Assembly (NCBI RefSeq): GCF_014641855.1
Contig: NZ_BMII01000024.1
Span: 1-64,000 of the forward strand
Reading direction: 5' to 3'
DNA from: Shewanella inventionis
Lineage (GTDB): Bacteria > Pseudomonadota > Gammaproteobacteria > Enterobacterales > Shewanellaceae
DNA length: 64,000 nucleotides
Of this stretch, positions 43,849 through 50,775 are shown one piece after another. Under the pieces are notes generated by a model. It was given only the letters and a program-made list of their open reading frames with translations, was not told where the DNA came from and did no database searches. Position numbers and translations under genes: made by a program. Numbering within the stretch: position 1 is the stretch's first letter; every line of letters begins with the position of its first letter.

Positions 43849-46155
43849 ATGAAAACATCAAGAACCCTATATTTAAGTTCCGCGTTGTGTTTGCTTGCTG
43901 CTGCACAGGTTTCCGCAGATCCACTTAACCCTTCAGGGATAGAGGTTACTAAAGCGCCATCATCATCAGATATTGCAAATGAGCGTATAGATAAAGCAAA
44001 GGCAATGTTTGAAGAAGTTGAGGCTGCTGCACTAAATGATTATGTAAATTCAGGTACATGGTCTTCAAGCCTGAATGTAATGGCTTCTCAAGGTAAGTAT
44101 TTAGGCAAAATAACTGGCCCATACGGCAAAAATTTTGAATTTGTACCTCAATCTGATGGTACTACCCAAATAAAACTACAAGTAGATACAGCAGCACAGG
44201 CCAAACAAATTGCCAATTTAATTGGTAATGGAGTTGCCTCTGGGACAACAGTAATCAAAACGGTAGGTACACCAGCTGAAGGTGCGTTGCGCAATAGTTT
44301 GCTCGCTGATTACGTCGATATCGATTCAACCAGCAAACTAAAATATCAAGTGGATGTAGACCTCAATGGCAATGACCTTAATAATGTAAATTTACTCTCA
44401 ACAAACTCATTAAATATAGGGTCAGGTGGGGTAGATTTAGGGACTACCTCAATAAAAGAAACATCATCAGGTCAGTTGGCTTTTAACGCTAATACAACGC
44501 GATTCTCCAAAAATCTCGATGTTGCAGGCACGTTAAGTGCCAACGATTTAACAGTATCTAATAAAATTACTGCTAATACCGGTGAAATCACTACATTGAA
44601 TGCAACTACAGCAAACATAAACAATTTAATCGGCACAAACGCAACTGTTACCAATGCAGATATAGACGACTTGATTGCCAATACAGCAAAATTTCAATCA
44701 GCAGCGGCTCAAACGTTACAGGTGAGTGGCTTAACGACTTTAGCAAACTTGGTTGCAAACAAAGCAACATTTAATGGGTTGGTAAAATCAGGAAGTTTGC
44801 AATTGTCTGGTTCTGCAGTCGTAAATACACTAGAGGCGCAAGGTGTCACGGTTGAAAATGCTACGATAACTAAAGCTGAAGTGATTAATTTGGTATCTGC
44901 ACTAGCCAATATTACAACCGTATATTCAGACTTAGTTGACACACGTCAAGTCATTTCTAATTATGGTCAAATTAACGATCTGTATGGTGTAACAGCAGAC
45001 ATCAACAGTCTTGTGTCAAATATTGTAACAGCCCAAACATTTGATGTTACAACCTTAAAAGCCTTGAACTCAGAGCTTCAAACAGCTACAGCAAACACTT
45101 TATCAGTTTTAGGCAGCGCCAATATAAAAAGCCTTACAGCAGAAACAGGTGTTATCAAAGTGCTAGCATCAGATCTCGCAACGATAAAAGACCTAAAAAG
45201 TACGACGTTAACAAATACTGGGAAGCTTACAACAGGGACGCTTCAAGTTAATTCGGACGCGAACATCAAGGGTAATATGACCGTCGCAAAAAAATTAACG
45301 AGCAAAGATTTGAGTGTAACGAACTCTGCGACAATTTCAGGCACTACAACGACAAATACTTTAAGAGTAAATAGTAATGCTGATATTGTTGGAACAACAA
45401 CAACAGGCAACTTAAGCGTGACCAACAATGCAACGGCAGGCACGCTCAACGCGACAACAATTAACACTACTGATGCGAACGTCACGAATAACCTTAATAC
45501 AAAAAACCTAACAGCATCAGGCTCAATGGGCATTGCAGGTTCATTGACATCGAATTCATTAGCGACAGGCAATGCAACAATAAACGGTAAGTTGGTTACT
45601 CAACAACTTGAAGCGCAAGTAGGCGAAATTGCAACGCTAAACACTACTAATGCAAATGTCAGCAACAATATGACTACGCGTGATTTGGTTGTAACTTCGC
45701 TTGCAACATTAAACGCAGCAAATATAAGTAATCTAGTATCAACCATTTCAAGCATTGGGACTGCATCTGGCTCTACCTTGGCGTTAACAGGGGATATTTC
45801 TGCTAAAAATGCTTCCCTAAACTCTTTAGATGTTTCGGGTAAAGGTTCCTTTGGCTCTATCGTTGCCCGAGGTGATAGTTCAGTAACCGGGAATTTTACT
45901 GTGGGCAGTAATTTAACTGCTTCATCAGCAAATATTACAGGCACCCTCACGGCTTCGAATGCCAATTTAGGCACAACCACCGCCAATACTGTGACAGCGA
46001 CTGGTGTTATCCAGGGAAGTGATGTGCAAAATAATTCAGGGGTATCCCTTAATGCATTAAAAACAGGGTATGACGCACATGGAAACAGAATTGTAACGAT
46101 GGAAAAATGGATCGCAGACTGTAAATCAAAAGCGGTAGCAGAATGTAATCGTTAG
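43849..46155 (+). CDS. Shorter stalk protein, paralogue of the adhesin, 768 aa
   Basis: The protein has a Sec signal peptide ending VSADP, an N-terminal head similar to that of 39784-43824 (Tyr/Asp-rich helix, then a -W-x-S-S-L- type block), and the same repetitive Asn/Thr-rich stalk. It ends at the equivalent of the junction (TMEKWIADCKSKAVAECNR) and has none of the Cys-rich domains. It may be a stalk partner or a naturally shortened version. A terminator and a palindrome follow. Confidence 0.75.
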   Translation: MKTSRTLYLSSALCLLAAAQVSADPLNPSGIEVTKAPSSSDIANERIDKAKAMFEEVEAAALNDYVNSGTWSSSLNVMASQGKYLGKITGPYGKNFEFVPQSDGTTQIKLQVDTAAQAKQIANLIGNGVASGTTVIKTVGTPAEGALRNSLLADYVDIDSTSKLKYQVDVDLNGNDLNNVNLLSTNSLNIGSGGVDLGTTSIKETSSGQLAFNANTTRFSKNLDVAGTLSANDLTVSNKITANTGEITTLNATTANINNLIGTNATVTNADIDDLIANTAKFQSAAAQTLQVSGLTTLANLVANKATFNGLVKSGSLQLSGSAVVNTLEAQGVTVENATITKAEVINLVSALANITTVYSDLVDTRQVISNYGQINDLYGVTADINSLVSNIVTAQTFDVTTLKALNSELQTATANTLSVLGSANIKSLTAETGVIKVLASDLATIKDLKSTTLTNTGKLTTGTLQVNSDANIKGNMTVAKKLTSKDLSVTNSATISGTTTTNTLRVNSNADIVGTTTTGNLSVTNNATAGTLNATTINTTDANVTNNLNTKNLTASGSMGIAGSLTSNSLATGNATINGKLVTQQLEAQVGEIATLNTTNANVSNNMTTRDLVVTSLATLNAANISNLVSTISSIGTASGSTLALTGDISAKNASLNSLDVSGKGSFGSIVARGDSSVTGNFTVGSNLTASSANITGTLTASNANLGTTTANTVTATGVIQGSDVQNNSGVSLNALKTGYDAHGNRIVTMEKWIADCKSKAVAECNR

Positions 46156-46157
46156 AC

Positions 46158-46170
46158 TAAAGTAACTTTA
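46158..46170. promoter_or_regulatory. 13-bp palindrome TAAAGTWACTTTA after the adhesin operon
   Basis: TAAAGTAACTTTA lies two bases after the stop of the short adhesin and directly before the terminator stem. Confidence 0.6.
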
Positions 46171-46197
46171 AACCCACTTAGTAAAGTGGGTTTTTTT
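46171..46197 (+). terminator. Terminator of the pilus/adhesin operon
   Basis: The arms AACCCACTT (46171-46179) and AAGTGGGTT (46184-46192) with a four-base loop are followed by TTTTT. This is a strong Rho-independent terminator. Confidence 0.9.
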
Positions 46198-46240
46198 ATG
46201 TCTAAGGGTTATTGAAGAATATACCTATCTAAGTTAGAAT

Positions 46241-46256
46241 GTACTAAACAGGTACT
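46241..46256 (+). promoter_or_regulatory. RTACT-N6-RTACT element before parM
   Basis: GTACTAAACAGGTACT shows a perfect GTACT-N6-GTACT repeat with a centre unlike the others. It lies 16 bp before the parM start and could serve as the autorepression or partition site. Confidence 0.65.
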
Positions 46257-46272
46257 TAATAAGTGGGTTTAT

Positions 46273-47301
46273 ATGAGCAACGTTAAAACAATTGGATGCG
46301 ACAATGGGCATTTTGGGATCAAAATCTATGCAGGTTTAGGTAAAAAGCACTCCATAAGCTCCCGGTGTCGCATAGGTGGTTCATCACAGACAGAATTTGG
46401 CTCTAACGGTCCTGACAGTTCGGAAATAGTGTTCAGTACCGATGGAGAGCTTTATACAACAGGTTCGTTGCAATCGGAAGTTACAACATTTGCAGATTAC
46501 CCATTAAGTCCTATAAACCGAGTGCTTGTTCATTCTTGTTTGCATCAAGCGGCGTTTACTAAAGGCCCTGAGTACAAGCAACTTGACTTGGTGTTGGGTT
46601 TGCCTTATGCCCAATATTACAGCAAAAAACATCCATCAGGCCGCAACGAAGACTTGATTTCTGGAATGGAAAAAAATCTTTTGGTTCCTGTGCAAAATAT
46701 AGCGACAACAGAAGATCAATTTACCATAAACAACTGTATGACAGTGCCTGAAGGTATGGCGGCATGGTTTTCATACATTGTTAAAGAAGAAGTAACAAAT
46801 GGAAGAGTGGTGCCTGTGTTTAACGAAGTTAGAGGGCAAGAAACAACAGTCTTTATTGATATTGGTGGTGGAACAACTGAAGTTGTCACTGTTGCAGAAA
46901 AGAAAATTCAAAAAGATTACAGCGGCACCATATCACAAGGTTCACACCGTATAACAGAAGATCTACGCCGCTACATTTATGAGTTAACTGACGTATCGAG
47001 CATATCTGAACGCAAGATGCACCAGGCGTTATTGAGCAAAAAAATAAATGTGAATGGTGAGGTAATCGATTTAACCCAAGCAATAAAAAGTGCTCAAAGT
47101 AAGTTGATACATAAAATCAACGGTTTTACGGATAGCCTACTTCGAGATGTAAAAGGTGATATCGATAATAAAGTTTTAGTTGGCGGTACATCCATTGACT
47201 TAAAAGACGAGTTAATGAATTGGCAGGGTGTGTCGTTAAGTGATGATCCACTATTTGAAAATGCAAAAGGCATGTATTTATTTAAAAAATATCTAGCTTA
47301 G
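46273..47301 (+). CDS. ParM/StbA-type actin-like partition ATPase
   Basis: ParM forms filaments that push plasmid copies apart. The 342-aa protein has the actin-fold phosphate 1 motif (GCDNGHFGIKI, residues 8-18), the phosphate 2 motif DIGGGTTEV near residue 195, and a VLVGG adenosine motif near residue 298. Length fits StbA/ParM. A ParR-like gene follows 11 bp downstream. Its presence supports a plasmid or a plasmid-like life stage. Confidence 0.85.
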   Translation: MSNVKTIGCDNGHFGIKIYAGLGKKHSISSRCRIGGSSQTEFGSNGPDSSEIVFSTDGELYTTGSLQSEVTTFADYPLSPINRVLVHSCLHQAAFTKGPEYKQLDLVLGLPYAQYYSKKHPSGRNEDLISGMEKNLLVPVQNIATTEDQFTINNCMTVPEGMAAWFSYIVKEEVTNGRVVPVFNEVRGQETTVFIDIGGGTTEVVTVAEKKIQKDYSGTISQGSHRITEDLRRYIYELTDVSSISERKMHQALLSKKINVNGEVIDLTQAIKSAQSKLIHKINGFTDSLLRDVKGDIDNKVLVGGTSIDLKDELMNWQGVSLSDDPLFENAKGMYLFKKYLA

Positions 47302-47312
47302 AGTGCGTGACT

Positions 47313-47744
47313 ATGACATCTGAAAAGAAAGTAAGTTTACGTGTGTTACTTTCGAGCTCACGTAAAGAGGAGGTTGCTTTTATTGAGCACCTTGCCTCAT
47401 TGCGTAAAATGAAAAACCATTACTTACCTAATTACGTTCTTCAGTTAGCAATGCTTGGTCTAAAAGCCAAGGATAGTAATGGCTTCAACACCCTAAGTGG
47501 GGGTATTGATTCAGCAGCAAAACCCCAAATAAATATTGAAGAAATGCAACTTGAGCTTACAGACAGCCAACTCCAATTTTTAGCCAAAAATATCGCGACT
47601 GAAATGAAGCGTTTAAATATTACAGATGGGGTAAGGTCAATCTTGTCAGAGAACGTTTCAGACCAAAGTAATCACATTGAAGAAGTAGGTGATGATTTTG
47701 AAAATGAAGAGCTTAAGGGTTTAAAGGGCTCTTCATTTTTCTAA
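47313..47744 (+). CDS. ParR/StbB-like DNA-binding partner
   Basis: This 143-aa basic-then-acidic protein follows parM directly, the usual place of the ParR/StbB adaptor that binds the centromere. The N-terminus (KVSLRVLLSSSRKEEVAFIEHL) could form a ribbon-helix-helix. The acidic C-terminal tail would contact ParM. The assignment is by position and layout. The last codons lie inside a terminator hairpin. Confidence 0.6.
   Translation: MTSEKKVSLRVLLSSSRKEEVAFIEHLASLRKMKNHYLPNYVLQLAMLGLKAKDSNGFNTLSGGIDSAAKPQINIEEMQLELTDSQLQFLAKNIATEMKRLNITDGVRSILSENVSDQSNHIEEVGDDFENEELKGLKGSSFF
47701..47740 (+). terminator. Terminator overlapping the end of parR
   Basis: AAAATGAAGAGC (47701-47712) and GCTCTTCATTTT (47728-47739) form a perfect 12-bp stem around a 15-base loop and are followed by TTC. 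The whole structure lies within the last codons of the gene. Confidence 0.7.
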
Positions 47745-47909
47745 TGTTTTATCCGTATTAACTAGAAGCCAAGAAAGTATAAAAGTCATCATTTTAGTGG
47801 TTGGTGCAATCTTCCTTGGCGCGTTTATTTCCACCCTTAATCATTCAAGAAAAAATGTTCTGGCTATTGTTACATTTTGTACAAGCCTTATATCCACTAG
47901 GAACAAGTA

Positions 47910-48125
47910 TTATTTAACAAAAAATCCTTTTTCCTTCGCAAATCTATACACATCAATAACGCCTTGCTTCGCAGTTCCCGAATGATTAATAAGATCGACT
48001 TTCATCTGCTCCATTTCTAGAACTTCTTCAGGGGTATCCGCAGTTGTAGCCTCGACTCGAAATAAAGGTTTGCGCTTCTTGTTGTACTTTAAATCCTTAG
48101 ATTCTTTATTGTGTTGTTCAGTCAT
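47910..48125 (-). CDS. Small basic hypothetical protein, 71 aa
   Basis: This minus-strand gene has an AGGAT site before its ATG. The product has a Lys-rich N-terminal half and no known motif. It may be transcribed with the genes at 48161-48565. The overlapping plus-strand frame at 47797-47985 is judged spurious. Confidence 0.5.
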   Translation of the reverse strand: MTEQHNKESKDLKYNKKRKPLFRVEATTADTPEEVLEMEQMKVDLINHSGTAKQGVIDVYRFAKEKGFFVK

Positions 48126-48160
48126 CTAATTATCCTATGCTTGTAATAATATTATGGCCT

Positions 48161-48319
48161 TTACGGCCAGAAGGTTAGTAAATCATAAAGGCGCGGTCCG
48201 TTGTCACTAGCAAACCACTTATCCATACAATACCGAATTCTTTTAGCAATATGGTCAGTAGTTCCAAAATGAAAATACTGACCAATGTTATCAAACAGTA
48301 GATCGTTTATGGGCTGTTT
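48161..48319 (-). pseudogene. In-frame continuation of the gene at 48320 after a TAG stop
   Basis: After the TAG that ends the 81-aa frame, the same minus-strand frame stays open for about 52 codons, ending with TAA at 48161. The translation looks protein-like (for example QYFHFGTTDHIAKRI and KWFASDNG). There is no start codon of its own. It is probably the C-terminal half of a gene split by a nonsense mutation, or a readthrough product. Confidence 0.4.
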
Positions 48320-48565
48320 CTAACCCCCTAGAGCCTCATATACAGCTTCAAAACCTGAGCAATATGCCTTAAGTAAGGCGTGTGCGTTTGTAACAATTTC
48401 ACGCTCATTAGTTAAGGTTAACACTTCTTCTTTGGTCAAGTGTTGCTGATTACATAACAGGCTATTTAATTCATTGCGCCTAGTTTCCAATATCTGTTCT
48501 TGTGCTGCCATGATATGAAATGCTTTTAACGATTCTTTTCTAGATGTATTGAGTAGTGTAGTCAT
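48320..48565 (-). CDS. Small helical hypothetical protein, 81 aa
   Basis: This is a helical, Leu/Glu-rich protein that ends at a TAG codon, beyond which the frame continues open (see 48161-48319). Upstream, a perfect 12-bp palindrome at 48605-48616 may be its operator. I do not recognise the family. It may be the N-terminal part of a larger original protein. Confidence 0.5.
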   Translation of the reverse strand: MTTLLNTSRKESLKAFHIMAAQEQILETRRNELNSLLCNQQHLTKEEVLTLTNEREIVTNAHALLKAYCSGFEAVYEALGG

Positions 48566-48604
48566 TGCATTGAATCCCGTGGTTTGAATATATAATGATT
48601 ATAG

Positions 48605-48616
48605 TCGTGTACACGA
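48605..48616. promoter_or_regulatory. Perfect palindrome TCGTGTACACGA
   Basis: A 12-bp perfect inverted repeat lies 40 bp before the minus-strand gene starting at 48565, in an AT-rich promoter-like region. It is a good candidate operator for a dimeric repressor. Confidence 0.5.
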
Positions 48617-48765
48617 TTGTAATCAAGATAAATTTATCGAAATTTAAGAAAAAAAGAGCTTGGATTCCTAAAATCTACTCAGGGTATGCGTCTTGATATA
48701 GATGTTGGCAAAATGCCATGACTGTTTTGGAAATGTGCTAGCTTTGAGGCATGTTGTTAGAGATG

Positions 48766-48800
48766 CGCCATCTATATGTTTATGGAACATATAGATGGCG
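48766..48800. repeat. Perfect 15-bp inverted repeat with five-base loop
   Basis: CGCCATCTATATGTT (48766-48780) is fully complementary to AACATATAGATGGCG (48786-48800) around TATGG. It lies 21 bp past the end of the minus-strand gene 48822-49754. There is no T-run on either side, so it is not a standard terminator. The region between 48566 and 48821 has no gene. Confidence 0.85.
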
Positions 48801-48821
48801 TATTTAGGATAGAGTGCCAGG

Positions 48822-49754
48822 TTATTTAGCAGCTCTCTTTTTGCTTGGCATTAAAACTTTAATCCTGTGCTCGATAGATGCCATTCGGCTATGCATATCA
48901 ACCAACTCTTTGTTGTACACGCTGAGCTTTTCAATCACATTGTCATAAACTTCTTTAGGGCTTGAACGCTTTAAGAGCAGTTTGCTTTGCGCTGTAAGCT
49001 TATCGATTAGTTTGTTGTGTTCTTTTATCTTTTCCGACAAGTCGGTCCACTCTTTAGTTATATCTGCAACTTCCTGCATTGCAATGAGTTCGTGATCAGA
49101 ATACACGCCTTTTTCAATATCCTTCGAGACTTTGTTATGAAGGCGTTTTATACGTAACCTGGCCTTGTCTTCTTTTGTTTTCCATGTGCCAGCTTTTAAA
49201 ATATCACCAAGGCCTCTTAGCTGACTGACCGTGTTCGCAATGTTCAAATATTTATTGGATAGGTTTGCCTGACACATTAAGTAGATTGATAGAGACAGCC
49301 TTCTTGTCAAAGGCGTTTGGTTCTGGCCGTTACTTCTGTCTCCTGACTCATATTTAATCCAGCGATGCCCAGAGATCTCTTCTTTACCTAACAGCAAACC
49401 AAGCTCTCTCATTTGTACATCTAGGGCTTCACGTAATTCAGTTGCAGTTACTACTGCAGGTAAGGGGATTAAGCTTGGGTATTTGTCCCAAAGACGGATA
49501 AGGATTTCAACATCAGGCGGCACATTAGAAGTTTTGTTCTTGTTCGTCATTTCACCCCATTTTGAAGATGGGGTGATAAGTAGCCAACAAATATCAGCGG
49601 AACTTATTTTTTTAAAGTTACGCCAGTTAGCAAGATCCTCACCAGTCAAAGGACGATTATCAGGTAAGATCGATTGTCTTGTGTCTGCGGTGTCTGCATC
49701 TGTGGAAATCTGATTTGTTAACGCCGTTAACAAATACTTTGGTATTTCATCCAT
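48822..49754 (-). CDS. Putative HTH regulator with coiled coil, 310 aa
   Basis: The N-terminal 150 residues contain two similar helical segments: an LTGEDLANWRNFKKISSADICWLL block near 40-60, and a MRELGLLLGKEEISGHRWIKYESG block near 112-135. The second is close to a Cro/C1-type helix-turn-helix. The C-terminal half is a charged coiled coil. An inverted repeat at 49771-49786 lies just upstream and may be its own operator. The regulator call is inference; the exact family is unknown. Confidence 0.55.
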   Translation of the reverse strand: MDEIPKYLLTALTNQISTDADTADTRQSILPDNRPLTGEDLANWRNFKKISSADICWLLITPSSKWGEMTNKNKTSNVPPDVEILIRLWDKYPSLIPLPAVVTATELREALDVQMRELGLLLGKEEISGHRWIKYESGDRSNGQNQTPLTRRLSLSIYLMCQANLSNKYLNIANTVSQLRGLGDILKAGTWKTKEDKARLRIKRLHNKVSKDIEKGVYSDHELIAMQEVADITKEWTDLSEKIKEHNKLIDKLTAQSKLLLKRSSPKEVYDNVIEKLSVYNKELVDMHSRMASIEHRIKVLMPSKKRAAK

Positions 49755-49770
49755 AATACTGCGCTCTCTT

Positions 49771-49786
49771 TTTGACTGTAGTCAAA
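49771..49786. promoter_or_regulatory. Inverted repeat TTTGACT-GT-AGTCAAA
   Basis: Seven-base arms flank a two-base spacer 17 bp before the start of the minus-strand regulator gene. A further half-site TTTGAC follows at about 49790. This looks like an autoregulatory operator. The 290-bp region 49755-50043 is otherwise very AT-rich and non-coding, with one 16-bp element copy at its right side. Confidence 0.6.
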
Positions 49787-49960
49787 TATTTGACATTATG
49801 CTGCTTAGTGTCTATTTTATAAGTGTCAGATAAATACATTTAAATAGATAAACTAACAAAAAAATGATAATATTAAATTAATAAAAAAAATATCCATCAA
49901 TCAATTGGTTAATGAAAGATAAAAATTAGCAATTAAATCTAGAGCTTTATTGCCTTATCA

Positions 49961-49976
49961 TATACATGATAAGTGC
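49961..49976 (-). promoter_or_regulatory. RTACT-N6-RTACT-like element inside an inverted repeat
   Basis: On the minus strand the site reads GCACTTATCATGTATA. Here it lies within a larger inverted repeat, CTTATCAT/ATGATAAG (49954-49973), with a four-base spacer. It is 67 bp before the gene at 50044. Confidence 0.5.
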
Positions 49977-50043
49977 TAGCCTGATGGTTGTAAAGATAAA
50001 GTTCTTGCAAGAATAATTAAGTCATAAAATTATATGGTGAGAT

Positions 50044-50694
50044 ATGGAACTAATCCTGACAGGCACTTTAGTAACTCAAAAACTAGATGTAGAAAAGTCT
50101 TATATATTGGAAGATGTGCTTGCGCCAAAAGGAATTAAATACCCAACTCTAGGCGTTACTTTGTATCATGGGTTTACAACTACAACTACATCGATGGCGC
50201 ATGCTTTTAAAAAAGCGGTCATGAAAGGTATGGAGATCCATGCCGTTAGTGTCGAACTAGACGTTGAGAGAAGTGAATCATTGTGTTCACTTGAAGATTT
50301 ACCTAGTCGTTCAGTTTTGAACGTTACTAAAATGAAAAAAGACCTTAGCCATTTTCTCAAAGAAAAATGGACTAGCTATTTAAAGATGATCCCTGGAGCA
50401 TGGACTGACGCAGTTGAACGTGGGCATGTAAATGGTTCAAATGAGCTTAAAGTTAACGGGTTTGTTGCATCTATAGGTGAACATCCATATTTGCTCGATT
50501 CCCTCTGGCAGCTGCCAGAATTGAACCATTTAAGCGTTATTCTTTACACGGTGATCGAAGATGGCCAAATAGCCAATCGCGCAACAATGTTTAGACGTGA
50601 CAAGGTAACAGTCGATGAAACAGGTGAGCTTCCGAATATCGCTGTAGCAAGATATCCAGAAGTCGATATCAGCCTACCAGACTTTATAAAATAA
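50044..50694 (+). CDS. Hypothetical protein upstream of the HipA-like gene, 216 aa
   Basis: This unrecognised soluble protein has a GGTGAG site before its ATG. It ends at a strong terminator, so it is not simply cotranscribed with the HipA-like gene. It does not look like a HipB antitoxin: no Cro/C1 helix-turn-helix is visible. Function unknown. Confidence 0.6.
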   Translation: MELILTGTLVTQKLDVEKSYILEDVLAPKGIKYPTLGVTLYHGFTTTTTSMAHAFKKAVMKGMEIHAVSVELDVERSESLCSLEDLPSRSVLNVTKMKKDLSHFLKEKWTSYLKMIPGAWTDAVERGHVNGSNELKVNGFVASIGEHPYLLDSLWQLPELNHLSVILYTVIEDGQIANRATMFRRDKVTVDETGELPNIAVARYPEVDISLPDFIK

Positions 50695-50698
50695 ACAA

Positions 50699-50727
50699 AA
50701 AATAGCAAGGAAACTTGCTATTTTTTT
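50699..50727 (+). terminator. Terminator after 50044-50694
   Basis: AAATAGCAAG (50700-50709) pairs with CTTGCTATTT (50714-50723), followed by TTTT. It separates the gene from the HipA-like unit. Confidence 0.85.
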
Positions 50728-50741
50728 ATGCTTCTAATAAT

Positions 50742-50757
50742 GTACTTATCATGTACT
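50742..50757 (+). promoter_or_regulatory. RTACT-N6-RTACT element, best copy, before the HipA-like gene
   Basis: GTACTTATCATGTACT is the perfect form: GTACT, six bases, GTACT. It lies 18 bp before the ATG at 50776. An earlier in-frame ATG at 50728 would put this element inside the gene, so 50776 is the better start. Confidence 0.7.
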
Positions 50758-50775
50758 CGATTTGCTGGTGGTTAT

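Noticed and set aside
40926-45986. Long minus-strand frames inside the two adhesin genes
   Set aside because: They are Val/Leu-rich shadows of Asn/Thr-rich codons, without ribosome-binding sites or family features.
39784-46155. PilV shufflon
   Set aside because: No inverted 19-bp crossover repeats or alternative C-terminal cassettes on the opposite strand are seen, and the only recombinase is far away.
47797-47985. Plus-strand 62-aa frame after parR
   Set aside because: No ribosome-binding site, overlaps a better minus-strand gene, and follows a terminator without a promoter.
50044-50694. HipB antitoxin for the HipA-like gene
   Set aside because: No helix-turn-helix is visible, the protein is too long, and a strong terminator separates the two genes.
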